Below, piece by piece: positions 8,682 through 17,254 of a DNA stretch of 64,000 bases. Both the position numbers and the translations under genes were made by a program. The DNA is from UBA7672 sp965229115. Its GTDB lineage: Bacteria > Pseudomonadota > Alphaproteobacteria > Caulobacterales > Hyphomonadaceae. Position 1 is the stretch's first letter. Every line of letters begins with the position of its first letter. Location of the stretch: NCBI GenBank assembly GCA_965229115.1, contig CBDDIR010000003.1, forward strand, positions 806,001 to 870,000, given 5' to 3'. The notes below the pieces were generated by a model. It made no database searches, was not told the origin of the DNA, and worked only from the letters and a program-made list of their open reading frames with translations.

Positions 8682-8702
8682 GGCCCACGAACTCTGAAAT
8701 CG

Positions 8703-8736
8703 AAAAGCCCGGCTGGAAACAGCCGGGCTTTTTGTT
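8703..8736 (+). terminator. Rho-independent terminator of the tonB-TPR operon
   Basis: A perfect 13-bp stem: AAAAGCCCGGCTG at 8703-8715, GAAA tetraloop, CAGCCGGGCTTTT at 8720-8732, then further Ts. It starts 21 bases after the TPR gene stop. Because it is A-rich on its left arm, it could also work for the minus-strand permease gene that ends at 8783. Confidence 0.9.
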
Positions 8737-8782
8737 TGTGCGGGAGCAGGGGGGGGGCAGAGCGGTTCGACGCCCTGGAGCC

Positions 8783-10855
8783 TCACCCAGCCCCATCCTC
8801 CGGCTCCACCGCCTTCACGCCCGCGATAGCCGGGCCATCGCTCTCCGTGGCCGCCTCAGCGCGCAGGAACAGCCTGTCCGGCCCGATATCCACCCGCATG
8901 GGCAGAACGATCAGCGGCGCGTCATGCCCATGCAGCCTGCGCTGCAGGCTCAGCGCTGTGCCGCCATGCAGCAGGGTAGAGGCCCAGCCATGCGGCTTGG
9001 TCATCGGCCGCGTCGCCACGAAGATCGCGTTCGGATAATCCTTCAGCGCCTTCAGGCAGAGCTCCTGCAGCGTCTCCACCGCATCCGTCGAGAAGCCGGT
9101 GTAAACCTTCGCCGGCATGCCGTGGTCGCGACACCACGCGGCAATCTTCCCGCACCGCTCGCCCACCTGTATCTTCAGCCGCTCCAGCGCCGCGTGCCCG
9201 CCATACGCCTCGGCATCCACCTCGCCAGCCGAGATGATCAGCACGCTATCGAACTGCCCGCGGAACAGCCGCTGCGCATGCATCAGCGCGTGCAGGCCAG
9301 CCGCGCCCTGCGATCCTGTGATGATCCCCACCGGCCGCTTCATCTTCAGCGGTTTGGGAATATCGATCGCCGCCGCCGGGTCGCGCATCAGCAGATCATC
9401 GAACGTCTTGTTCATCGACGCGTCGAACCGAAGATAATGGTCGCGCACCCAGTAGCCGCACGCCGCCAGCAGCAACGCCACCACCACGGCCACCCACGCC
9501 CCCTGGCTGAACTTCGCCAGGAACAGCGTCACCAGGATCGCCGCAGCCACAGTCACGGCCACCAGCGAGATCACGGTGCGGGTCACCCACACGCCCGTCT
9601 TCATCTCGCGCCGATGGGTCAGGTTGTACCGCGCCAGCCCCGCCAGGGAGAGGCTGAAGGTCAGGAACACGTTGATCGAATACAGCACCACCAGGCTGTG
9701 CACCTGTCCGCCGGTAAACAGCAGCAGCGCCCCGGCAGAGACCCCCATCGCCAGCACGCCATTCTGCGCCACCAGCTTGTTGGATAGGTGCGCAAATGAA
9801 TGCGGCGCCCACTTGTCCAGCGCCATCCACGCCAGCACGGCCGGCCCGCCCAGGAACCCCGAAGACGCAGCCACCAGCAACAGCGTCGCCGCAAACACCA
9901 TCGCGACAATCAGAATGCCCTGCTGCAGCAGCTCCTGCCCCGGGAACAGCTTCAGCACCGTCGCCTCGAACACCACGGCGTTCAGCGTCTTGCCTTCCTG
10001 CAGCTCCGGCAGCCACACCGTGTAAAGCAGCATGATCCCGCCCGCGAGCAGGCCCAGCGACAGTGCAATAAGCGCCATAGCCCGCGCCCCCGTCTGCGCC
10101 CGCGGCGGCTTCAAGGTGTGCGCATTCTCCGACAGCGACTCGATGCCGGTATAAGTGCCGGCCCCCGCCGCATAAGCCGTCGCAATGATCGCGATCAGCG
10201 CCCAGATCCCGCTCTCGTTTGTGACGCTTTCAATATGCCGCTCGGCGTCCACCACCGCTTCCACCAGCCGGTCGCTCTGCGCAAACAGCCCGAACCCGAT
10301 CAGGATGGCGTGCACAGCCAGGAAGCCGAAGAAGATCGGCGCCAGCACCAGCACCGACTCGCGCACGCCCCGCAGGTTGATGAACAACAGGAAGCCCAGC
10401 GCCGCCGCCAGCGCATACGGCTTGAACGGGATCAGGCTCGGCGCAAGGCTGAACATCGCATCCGCCGCCGCCGCGATCGAAATCGCGATGGTGAGCGAAT
10501 AATCGACAATCAGAGCCGAGCCAGACAGCAGCCCCGCATACGGGTGCACCAGCTTGGTCGCCGCCTTGTACCCGCCGCCCCCATTGGGAAACAGCCGGAT
10601 GATCTGCACATAGGCCAGCGAGATCACCACCACGGTCAGCGCCGTAATCAGCGCCAGCCACATCACCAGCGGCTCATGCCCCGACAGGTGCAGGGACTTG
10701 TAAGCCTCCTCCGGGCCGTAGTTGGCCGATGAGAGGCTGTCCGCGCCCACGCCAGCCCACGCCAGCACGGCGACAAGCGCCGCGTGCCGCCAGGTCTCCG
10801 AACTCATCGGATCCTTGCGCTTGGCCTTCGCCTTGGGTTTTTCAGAAAGCGCCAT
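8783..10855 (-). CDS. APC-superfamily permease, KimA-like (probable potassium importer)
   Basis: A roughly 690-residue polytopic membrane protein. GVGADSLSSANYGPEEAYKSL near the N-terminus, then about 12 hydrophobic helices, match the KimA/YdaO branch of the APC superfamily, known in Bacillus as a proton-coupled potassium importer. After the last helix is a cytoplasmic domain of about 180 residues (VGIITGSQGAAGLHALMHAQ, SVLIISAGEVDAEA, DAPLIVLPMRVDIG) that resembles a nucleotide-binding USP fold. The start is uncertain: ATG at 10855 (used), ATG at 10807 with AAGGA 5 bases upstream, or a TTG at 10924. Amino-acid transport is the alternative function. Confidence 0.8.
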   Translation of the reverse strand: MALSEKPKAKAKRKDPMSSETWRHAALVAVLAWAGVGADSLSSANYGPEEAYKSLHLSGHEPLVMWLALITALTVVVISLAYVQIIRLFPNGGGGYKAATKLVHPYAGLLSGSALIVDYSLTIAISIAAAADAMFSLAPSLIPFKPYALAAALGFLLFINLRGVRESVLVLAPIFFGFLAVHAILIGFGLFAQSDRLVEAVVDAERHIESVTNESGIWALIAIIATAYAAGAGTYTGIESLSENAHTLKPPRAQTGARAMALIALSLGLLAGGIMLLYTVWLPELQEGKTLNAVVFEATVLKLFPGQELLQQGILIVAMVFAATLLLVAASSGFLGGPAVLAWMALDKWAPHSFAHLSNKLVAQNGVLAMGVSAGALLLFTGGQVHSLVVLYSINVFLTFSLSLAGLARYNLTHRREMKTGVWVTRTVISLVAVTVAAAILVTLFLAKFSQGAWVAVVVALLLAACGYWVRDHYLRFDASMNKTFDDLLMRDPAAAIDIPKPLKMKRPVGIITGSQGAAGLHALMHAQRLFRGQFDSVLIISAGEVDAEAYGGHAALERLKIQVGERCGKIAAWCRDHGMPAKVYTGFSTDAVETLQELCLKALKDYPNAIFVATRPMTKPHGWASTLLHGGTALSLQRRLHGHDAPLIVLPMRVDIGPDRLFLRAEAATESDGPAIAGVKAVEPEDGAG

Positions 10856-11089
10856 CAACCAGCCCGGGAAAGCTTGGGCCGGCTCGCCCGGCCAGCGGGC
10901 AGGGGTTCCGGCGCGCGCGGACAATCCTCCCGGCGATTGCCGGATGCAAGGGTCACAAGATTACAAAAATCATTGGAATATTAAGGCCGGGCGTCCATCT
11001 CTCCCGGCGACGACACGCCGGTTTGACGCGGCGCGGCGAACCCGCCATAGAGCCCGCAAAACCTCCCCCACAAGACCCGACCCGCCCCT

Positions 11090-12997
11090 ATGCTGCAGAT
11101 CAACGACCTCACATTCCGCATCGATGGCCGCGCCCTGTTCGAAGGCGCCTCGGCCCAGATCGCTGACGGCTGGAAAGTCGGCCTCGTCGGCCGCAACGGC
11201 ACGGGCAAGTCCACCCTCCTGCGCATCATCCGAGAGGAACTCGCCAAGGGCGAGGGCAATGGCGATGGCACGGTCCGCATCAACCGCGGCGCCAAGATGG
11301 GCTACGTCCTCCAGGAAGTCCCCGCCAACGACATGACGCTCCTCGACGTCGTGCTCGAAGCCGACGCCGAACGCGCCAGCCTGATGCGCGAAGCCGACAC
11401 CTGCGAAGACCCGGACCGCATCGGCGAAATCCACGAACGCCTCGCCGACATCGACGCGTGGTCGGGTGAATCCCGCGCCGCTGAAATCCTCGTCGGCCTC
11501 GGCTTTACGCAGAACGACCTCTCGCGCGCCTGCAAGGAATTCTCCGGCGGCTGGCGCATGCGCGCAGCCCTCGGCGGCGTCCTCTTCGCCCAGCCCGAAC
11601 TCCTGATGCTGGACGAACCGACCAACTATCTCGATCTCGAAGGCGCCGCCTGGCTCGAGACCTATCTGCGCAAATACCCGCACACCGTCGTCATCGTCAG
11701 CCACGACCGCGACCTGCTCAACCGCTCCGTCACGCACATCCTGGCGCTCGAGAACACCAAGCTCGTCCTGCAGGCCGGCGGCTACGACACCTACCTGCAG
11801 CGCCGCGCCGAGCGCACGCAACACCTCGCCGCCCAGAAGGAAAAGCAGGACGTCCAGCGCGCCCACATGCAGTCCTTCATCGACCGCTTCAAAGCCAAAG
11901 CCTCGAAGGCCGCCCAGGCCCAGTCCCGCATGAAGATGCTGGAAAAGATGACGGTCATCACCGTGCCGCTGGCCGAGCGCACGACCCCGTTCAAGTTCTA
12001 CGAAGTCGACGAACTGGCGTCCCCCATCCTCGAACTCGACAAGGTCGACATGGGCTATGCCGAAGGCAAGCCGGTGCTCGATCGCGTCTCGCTGCGCCTC
12101 GACTTCGACGACCGCATCGCCATCGTCGGCGCCAACGGGCAGGGCAAGACCACGCTGGTCAAATCCATCGCGCAGAAACTCCCGCTGCTGCAGGGCGTCC
12201 GCCGCGCGTCCAAGAATCTCCGCATCGGCTATTTCAGCCAGGACCAGCTCGACGAACTGCGCGCCGGCGAGACCGTGCTCGATCACGTCAAGGATCTGAT
12301 CCCCAACGCCGGCCAGGCCCAGGTTCGCGCGCTCGCCGCGCAATTCGGCTTCGGCCACGAGAAGTGCGAAACGAAAGTCGACAAGCTCTCAGGCGGCGAG
12401 AAGGTGCGCCTCCTGATGGGCCTCACCACCTACAAGAAGCCCCACATCCTAATCCTCGACGAACCGACGTCCCACTTGGACATCGATAGCCGCGAAGCGC
12501 TGATCTACGCGCTCAACGAGTTCAACGGCGCCGTGCTGGTCATCACCCACGACACGTATCTGGCGGAAGCCGTCGCCGACCGCCTCTGGCTGGTTAACAA
12601 CGGCAAGGCCAACCCGTATGACGGCGACCTCGCCGACTACAAGGCGCTCGTCCTCGCCGCAGACCGTCCGGAAGAAAACAAGCAGCACGCCATCGCGCGC
12701 GCCGAGATCGCCGCCGCCGCTGCCAAGGCCGAAGAGAAAGCCGCGCCGAAAGCCGACAAGCCCAAGCCCGCCGTCAAGATGTCCTTCAAGCAGAAGCATC
12801 GCATCGAGACGGCCGAGAAAGCCGTCGAGAAAGCCCGCGCCGCCCTCGAACTCCTCGACCGCGACCTCGGCGACCCGGACACCTTCACGCACAAGGCCGA
12901 CGCCGAAGCCAAACTAAAAGGCCGCGCCAAGCTGCAATCGCAACTCGACGCGGCCGAAGCCGAATGGCTGGAAGCCCTCGAAGCCGTCGAGAGCTAA
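11090..12997 (+). CDS. ABC-F family ATPase (Uup/EttA-like)
   Basis: A 635-residue soluble protein with two ABC cassettes and no membrane segment, so it acts on the ribosome rather than as a transporter. First cassette: Walker A GRNGTGKST, signature FSGGWRMR, Walker B LDEPTNYLD. Second cassette: GANGQGKTT, LSGGEKVR, LDEPTSHLD. The roughly 80-residue linker (AHMQSFIDRFKAKASKAAQ) is the P-site tRNA interaction motif of ABC-F proteins. A Lys/Ala-rich and coiled-coil C-terminus (residues 540-635, ETAEKAVEKARAALELL) resembles the Uup C-terminal domain. It is divergent from the permease gene with a 234-base gap. Confidence 0.92.
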   Translation: MLQINDLTFRIDGRALFEGASAQIADGWKVGLVGRNGTGKSTLLRIIREELAKGEGNGDGTVRINRGAKMGYVLQEVPANDMTLLDVVLEADAERASLMREADTCEDPDRIGEIHERLADIDAWSGESRAAEILVGLGFTQNDLSRACKEFSGGWRMRAALGGVLFAQPELLMLDEPTNYLDLEGAAWLETYLRKYPHTVVIVSHDRDLLNRSVTHILALENTKLVLQAGGYDTYLQRRAERTQHLAAQKEKQDVQRAHMQSFIDRFKAKASKAAQAQSRMKMLEKMTVITVPLAERTTPFKFYEVDELASPILELDKVDMGYAEGKPVLDRVSLRLDFDDRIAIVGANGQGKTTLVKSIAQKLPLLQGVRRASKNLRIGYFSQDQLDELRAGETVLDHVKDLIPNAGQAQVRALAAQFGFGHEKCETKVDKLSGGEKVRLLMGLTTYKKPHILILDEPTSHLDIDSREALIYALNEFNGAVLVITHDTYLAEAVADRLWLVNNGKANPYDGDLADYKALVLAADRPEENKQHAIARAEIAAAAAKAEEKAAPKADKPKPAVKMSFKQKHRIETAEKAVEKARAALELLDRDLGDPDTFTHKADAEAKLKGRAKLQSQLDAAEAEWLEALEAVES

Positions 12998-13041
12998 AAC
13001 GCAAGGTGCATCGCAGATGCGCCGCTGACGGCTGATCGGCG

Positions 13042-13536
13042 TCACATCATCAGCACGACAATTCCGTTGTCGTTCACCGCAGCCTCGAGAACGAGCTCCT
13101 TCAGGCTGCGGAAGTAGGTGGCGACGTATTCGATGTCCTCGGCGTCGCGCCGATCCCAGATGTCCGGGTAGATGTCGGCTGCTTCAAGAGCTGCAAAGTC
13201 CAGCGTCTTTTCGACGAAGTCATCCGGCTTCGATGCCAGATACGCCGCAAAGAATCGGGTGTCGTGCTCGGAGAGCAGCCGCGCAGGTCCCAAGCCAAGA
13301 TCCCCGCCAAGCTCTTCTCCGGCAAACAACGCGCCTTCCGGAACGGTCGTGCTGTCCGGGCTGCCGCTCAGCAGGAAGTGGATCGCGTGCCACGCCTTGT
13401 CGAGATCGACCAGTTCGCCCTCGGGCACGGCCTGATAGTCTTGAGGCGCAGCGAAAGCTCCGGCCGTGTCCGGTTCTGCGCGCAACCTGGCCATCGTGTC
13501 GGCGTCACAGCGCCGAAGCAGCATGCACATGCCCAT
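13042..13536 (-). CDS. DUF1877 (YfbM) family protein
   Basis: A 164-residue soluble protein. The N-terminus MGMCMLLRRCDADTMARL, the central LDKAWHAIHFLLSG, and the C-terminal DAEDIEYVATYFRSLKELVLEAA follow the DUF1877/YfbM pattern, including the KxWHxIHFLLxG core. No catalytic function is known for the family. The gene is isolated, convergent with the ABC-F gene, 44 bases away. Confidence in the family is good because of the WHxIHFLL core. Confidence 0.85.
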   Translation of the reverse strand: MGMCMLLRRCDADTMARLRAEPDTAGAFAAPQDYQAVPEGELVDLDKAWHAIHFLLSGSPDSTTVPEGALFAGEELGGDLGLGPARLLSEHDTRFFAAYLASKPDDFVEKTLDFAALEAADIYPDIWDRRDAEDIEYVATYFRSLKELVLEAAVNDNGIVVLMM

Positions 13537-13587
13537 GGCTGTCCCCTTGTGATGTGTCAGCCCAAAGGCCCAGCCGGCTAGGGCAGG

Positions 13588-14097
13588 TTAGACCTGCCCA
13601 CCACCGCCGCCGCCACCCCCACCGCCGCCACCGCCGCGGCTCTGGGTCCGGCGCATCATCTGGTTATGGGCGCCGCCCATGCTGCCTTTGCCGCCTTTGA
13701 ACTGGTTCGGATCGAACCCGCCCTTGCCCTTGGAGCCCGGAGGTCCGCCGGCGTTGCGCGCAGCAGACGTGCCGTGCAGCTTCTGGAACAGAGCCTTGGC
13801 GTGCTCGCTCTGGCTCGGATGATCGCGACCCGTGGCTTCGGTGTGATCGCCCTTCTTGGCGCCGGCCTTGGTCGAGGGCGCAGCCGCGCCCTTCACATCC
13901 GGCTTGGCGCGCGTCGCATCGGTGTTGCCGGTCTTGGACTTCGCGGGCGAGGGGACTTCCTTCGAGCTCACAGGTGTCTCGCCGCCTTTATCCTTGGCGG
14001 TTGCTTTCGCCGTCGCCTTCGCGGGCGCAGCCTTGGCAGGCGCGGGTTTGGCGGCAGTCTTCGCGGCGGGTTTCTTCGGTTCGCTTGGCTTGGCCAT
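13588..14097 (-). CDS. Low-complexity Lys/Ala/Pro-rich protein with poly-Gly tail
   Basis: A 169-residue low-complexity protein. Residues 1-40 resemble histone H1-like tails (repeated AAK, PAK and ATAK units). The middle holds a short ordered-looking segment (SEHAKALFQKLHGTSAARNAGGPPG), then KGKGGFDPNQFKGGKGSMGG, and it ends in 13 consecutive glycines plus QV. AGGAG is 7 bases before the ATG at 14097; a GTG 6 bases upstream is also open. It follows the PTPS-like gene by 13 bases. A nucleic-acid-binding role is plausible from charge alone. No family recognised. Confidence 0.6.
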   Translation of the reverse strand: MAKPSEPKKPAAKTAAKPAPAKAAPAKATAKATAKDKGGETPVSSKEVPSPAKSKTGNTDATRAKPDVKGAAAPSTKAGAKKGDHTEATGRDHPSQSEHAKALFQKLHGTSAARNAGGPPGSKGKGGFDPNQFKGGKGSMGGAHNQMMRRTQSRGGGGGGGGGGGGGQV

Positions 14098-14110
14098 GGG
14101 CACGCTCCTC

Positions 14111-14473
14111 TTATCGGGGCGTGTAGATCGCCCTTTGTTTCAATGTAGGCCGCTCGATCTCGAGTCGAGAAGGGGTAACGCCCTCGGCCTTCATCTTCGC
14201 TTCAATCCAGAGAAGGATGTGCTCAAACGTAGGCTTTTCAAGGCCCGGTATCTCATTCAGCACCGAATGATCGAGTTCCGCGAGCGTCCGCTTGAGCAGA
14301 TCCTCCAGCGCGCCCAGGTCCATCACCCAGCCGTCCGCATCCGGATGCTGCGAGGCCACCGCCGCCGTCACGACGAACGAATGCCCATGCACGCGCTTGT
14401 AGTGCGGCGCGCCCTTGTCGGCCTCGATGTAATGGCTCGCCTCGAAGCTAGCCGTTGCGCTGATCTCAAACAT
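14111..14473 (-). CDS. 6-pyruvoyltetrahydropterin synthase / QueD-like protein lacking the catalytic Cys
   Basis: A 120-residue member of the PTPS/QueD T-fold family. The zinc ligands are present (His14 in FEASHY; His29 and His31 in VHGHSF), and so are the family segments WVMDLGALEDLL, LDHSVLNEIPGLEKPT and the substrate-anchoring Glu in RLEIERPT. In E. coli QueD the catalytic Cys lies five residues before the first His of HGH; here Tyr25 lies four before and no Cys is nearby. The usual queuosine-precursor reaction is therefore doubtful. It is the third gene after an SDR and a FolB-like aldolase, which suggests a pterin role. Confidence 0.85.
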   Translation of the reverse strand: MFEISATASFEASHYIEADKGAPHYKRVHGHSFVVTAAVASQHPDADGWVMDLGALEDLLKRTLAELDHSVLNEIPGLEKPTFEHILLWIEAKMKAEGVTPSRLEIERPTLKQRAIYTPR

Positions 14474-14483
14474 AGCTCTGGTC

Positions 14484-14885
14484 TCAAACAGTCAGGGTCC
14501 ACCACGGGAACCCGGCCAGCTGCGGGCCCATCCGCGCCATGCGGCAGGCCACCCCGGCCGTCGCGGGATATACGTCGGGCTTGTCGGTCTGCACAACCGC
14601 CCCCAGCACCCCAGTTTGCGCCTCACAAAGATCAAGGATTTCAGAGCACAACGTCTCCTGCAGGTTGAAATGGCGGTCCCCCGCCAGCCTCAACACGCCC
14701 TCGCGCACGAAATCATAGTCCTGCACCCCCGCCACATCGTCCCCACGCGGAGGCGGACCCGGCACAAGCAGGGCCACAGACACATAAACCTTCTGACGCT
14801 TTTCCAGCTCGAACGCATGGAAGCCAATCGACGCCTGCGCCTCGATCTGCCTCAGCCAGATCACGTAAAACTCAGGGTAGCTCAT
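14484..14885 (-). CDS. Dihydroneopterin aldolase-like (FolB/FolX family)
   Basis: A 133-residue T-fold protein. WLRQIEAQASIGFHAFELEKRQKVYVSVAL matches the N-terminal strand and substrate region of FolB/FolX, and DYDFVREGVLRLAGDRHFNLQETLCSEI matches the helix with the LQETL motif and catalytic Glu. In dihydroneopterin aldolase the enzyme cleaves 7,8-dihydroneopterin; FolX epimerises the triphosphate. Its ATG at 14885 overlaps the upstream SDR stop in ATGA, so translation is probably coupled. An 11-base gap leads to the PTPS-like gene. Aldolase or epimerase activity cannot be told apart here. Confidence 0.85.
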   Translation of the reverse strand: MSYPEFYVIWLRQIEAQASIGFHAFELEKRQKVYVSVALLVPGPPPRGDDVAGVQDYDFVREGVLRLAGDRHFNLQETLCSEILDLCEAQTGVLGAVVQTDKPDVYPATAGVACRMARMGPQLAGFPWWTLTV

Positions 14886-15652
14886 GACCGCGTCTCGAAC
14901 ATCACATCGCGCGCGCCGCCATTCAGCCGCTGCCCGTTGTCGACATGCATCACCTGCGCGGTCATCGACGTGTTCGTCAGCAGACACTCCAGCGCGCCAT
15001 AAACATCATCCAGCGCAATTGGCCGCCCCAGCGGATTGCGCGACGCCACCGCCTCGAACTCCGCCTGCGTCTGGTCATGGCTCGGCAACAGCAATCCCGG
15101 CGCAATCGCATTGACGCGCACCGCCGGCGCAAACGCCCGCGCCATCATGTCGGTCGCCGCCAGCAGCCCCGCCTTGCTCATCGTGTACGAATAGAAGTCC
15201 GGGTTCATCGCCCACAGCTTCTGGTCGACGATGTTGACGATGCAGTTGTCGCGCGCCGGGTCAGCCTGCGCCGCGAACCGCTCCGCAAGCAGGGCAGGCG
15301 CCCGCAGGTTCACCGCCATCGCCTTGTCGAACATGCCGATGTCCATCTTGCCCGGGACATCATAGTCGAACACCGATGCCGAGTTGATCAGCCCCGACAA
15401 CGGACCACCCGCCAGCTGGCTCGCCTGATCGATCAGCGCACACGCCGCCGTGTGATCCGAAAGATCCGCCGCGATCGCCCACGTCTCGACATTGCGCCCG
15501 CGCAGCTCCGCACACAGCGCCTCGGCTTCCGCCGCATTGGAATTGGCATGGATCACCACGCCATGCCCCGCCGCCGACAACCGCTCGACAAGATACCTGC
15601 CGACGCGCTTGGCCCCACCCGTCACGAGTATGCGTTTCAGCGCTTTGCTCAT
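14882..15652 (-). CDS. SDR oxidoreductase, pteridine-reductase (FolM/PTR1)-like
   Basis: A 256-residue short-chain dehydrogenase. The cofactor motif is TGGAKRVGRYL, the TGxxxRxG form typical of NADPH-dependent pteridine reductases (PTR1, FolM), not the TGxxxGxG form of ordinary SDRs. The catalytic Tyr and Lys lie in YTMSKAGLLAA, with NSASVF for the Asn region. I chose the ATG at 15652; a TTG lies two codons upstream. The stop overlaps the FolB-like start (ATGA). With the FolB- and PTPS-like genes it forms a pterin operon, probably for a reduced pterin cofactor such as tetrahydromonapterin. Confidence 0.85.
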   Translation of the reverse strand: MSKALKRILVTGGAKRVGRYLVERLSAAGHGVVIHANSNAAEAEALCAELRGRNVETWAIAADLSDHTAACALIDQASQLAGGPLSGLINSASVFDYDVPGKMDIGMFDKAMAVNLRAPALLAERFAAQADPARDNCIVNIVDQKLWAMNPDFYSYTMSKAGLLAATDMMARAFAPAVRVNAIAPGLLLPSHDQTQAEFEAVASRNPLGRPIALDDVYGALECLLTNTSMTAQVMHVDNGQRLNGGARDVMFETRS

Positions 15653-15719
15653 ACCCAATGTCTTGGAGCCCGGCCCGCAGCCGGGTCAAGCCTCAGACAA
15701 GGTTAAGCCTGCAAAACCG

Positions 15720-16343
15720 CTAGAAAGGCGAGCCTCCGCCTCCGCCGCCGCCGGGAGGTCCGCCGCCACCGCCGCGTCCACCGCCGCGTCCACCGCTGCC
15801 GCCACCGCGCCGCCCGCCGCTACTCGGCGCACCGCCGCCTTCACCGCCGCCGCCCTGCATCCGCATCGGCGCAGCCATCAGCAGCTCGGCGCGCGTCAGC
15901 ACCTTGTCGCCATTCACATCCAGCCGCTCGAACTCGTGCCGCAGAGCCGTCGCGAACTCCAGCTTCGTCACCGTGTAGTTCAGATCGCTGTCCATCGCGC
16001 GCATGTCGGGCAGGGCCTCGGCATCGCCCAGAACGCTCTTGCCCCAGTCCATCATCTCGAAGCCGGTGATCACACCACTACGATCCACGTCCGCCCGCGC
16101 GAACTCCGTTTCGATGCCCGTCTCCAGCTCATCCCGCGTCACGAGCAGGTCGCCATTCGCATCCATGCTCGTGAACAGGATCGCCACCGGCCGCGCCACC
16201 TTCGCTTCCTGCAACCGCCCCGGCCCAGCTCCACCGCCAGGGCCTCCCGGTCCACCCGGAGGTCCCCCCGGCGGCCCAGACGCACATCCGGCCGCCATCA
16301 ATCCCGCCGCTGCAACAGCGACGCGCACAAACCTGCGTTGCAT
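15720..16343 (-). CDS. EF-hand lipoprotein with Gly/Pro-rich termini
   Basis: A 207-residue lipoprotein with signal peptide and lipobox LMAAGC. After the Cys comes a Gly/Pro-rich stretch (GPPGGPPGGPGGPGG). Four EF-hand-like loops follow: DANGDLLVTRDE, DVDRSGVITGFE, DSDLNYTVTKLE and DVNGDKVLTRAE, each with acidic or Asn ligands at positions 1, 3, 5 and 12. The C-terminal 45 residues are Arg/Gly/Pro-rich repeats. GGAGAG lies close before the ATG at 16343. It probably binds calcium at the envelope. No specific partner is visible. Confidence 0.8.
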   Translation of the reverse strand: MQRRFVRVAVAAAGLMAAGCASGPPGGPPGGPGGPGGGAGPGRLQEAKVARPVAILFTSMDANGDLLVTRDELETGIETEFARADVDRSGVITGFEMMDWGKSVLGDAEALPDMRAMDSDLNYTVTKLEFATALRHEFERLDVNGDKVLTRAELLMAAPMRMQGGGGEGGGAPSSGGRRGGGSGGRGGGRGGGGGPPGGGGGGGSPF

Positions 16344-16448
16344 GAAACTCTCCACGCCAATGTGCGTGCAGCTACGCGCGCCAAGCGTCGCGAAGTTTTG
16401 CCGGAGTTGTCGCGAAGTGTAGCGGAACCCTGCGCCGATCAGCGCAGT

Positions 16449-17084
16449 CTATTTCGAGGCGAACTTGCCGCCAGCTTGGCCGCCCGAGAACTTGCCATCA
16501 AGCATCGCCTTGGTCGGCTTCTCGCCATCCATGCGCAGGCCCTGGCGCCAGTCCCAAGGCATGATGAACTCGCCGCTCCACACGCCGGCCTTCGCCTTGC
16601 GCGCCTTCAGCTCCGCTTCGACATACGCCGTCGAATAGGTGCGATAGGCGAGGGCATGGCCATTCGCCACCAGCCACTCCTGCACATCCGCGCCGCGCAC
16701 CGAGCACTTGCCGATAAACCGGCCATAGCGGTCCTTGTCCTCGATCGCGCACGTCACCGGATTGCGGTTGATCCACGCATCCAGCGCATTCGCGGCAATC
16801 GCGCCGCAACGAATGAACTGGCCCTTCGCATTGCGGCACTTCTGGTCGGACTCAGGCGCATCCACGCCCGTCAGGCGGATGCGCGTCTTCGCGATCTCGA
16901 TCGTGTCCGCATCAATCACGGATGCCGTGCCCGCAATCTCCGGCGGCAAGCCCTTGCGCGCAGGCGCAGCCTCGCCCTCCAGCGGCGCGAGGGCGACCGC
17001 GAGGCCCAACAAGGCCGGCGCCGCCCACAGCACAGGGGCGTTCCAGCGGCTCTTCTGAAGGCGTTTCAGGGCGTTTTGCAACAT
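16449..17084 (-). CDS. Thermonuclease (SNase-like) family protein
   Basis: A 211-residue protein with an N-terminal hydrophobic segment (VLWAAPALLGLAVALAP), probably a signal or anchor. A staphylococcal nuclease-like fold follows: TASVIDADTIEI with the calcium-binding Asp, IRLTGVDAPESDQ with catalytic Arg and Glu region, and DRYGRFIGKCSV with the second Arg. The C-terminus (WRQGLRMDG) extends beyond the domain. Extracytoplasmic nucleic-acid hydrolysis is the expected activity. It sits divergent from purA, 170 bases away. Confidence 0.88.
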   Translation of the reverse strand: MLQNALKRLQKSRWNAPVLWAAPALLGLAVALAPLEGEAAPARKGLPPEIAGTASVIDADTIEIAKTRIRLTGVDAPESDQKCRNAKGQFIRCGAIAANALDAWINRNPVTCAIEDKDRYGRFIGKCSVRGADVQEWLVANGHALAYRTYSTAYVEAELKARKAKAGVWSGEFIMPWDWRQGLRMDGEKPTKAMLDGKFSGGQAGGKFASK

Positions 17085-17254
17085 GCCCAGGACGGTCGGC
17101 CCGAAACCTTGCGATAAGGTTGACCGGCGCCAGTTCCGCCCCCGGCTGCGGCCGATTGGCCCCCCACCCGGACCCCCGCAAATAGGGGCACATTCTTGCT
17201 TGCGTATGGGGGGTCAATCGTGTCCTTTGCGCGCGGATTTCAATGGAGAATCCG

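Noticed and set aside
8749..8757. Run of nine G residues
   Set aside because: Short homopolymer between genes; not in a coding or promoter position where phase variation would matter.
13595..13640. CCG/CCA triplet tract
   Set aside because: It encodes the poly-Gly tail of the 13588-14097 gene; triplet changes keep the frame, so no phase switch.
15492..17117. A 541-codon plus-strand frame
   Set aside because: Covers the SDR start, the EF-hand lipoprotein and the nuclease in antisense; Arg/Ala/His-rich with no motif.
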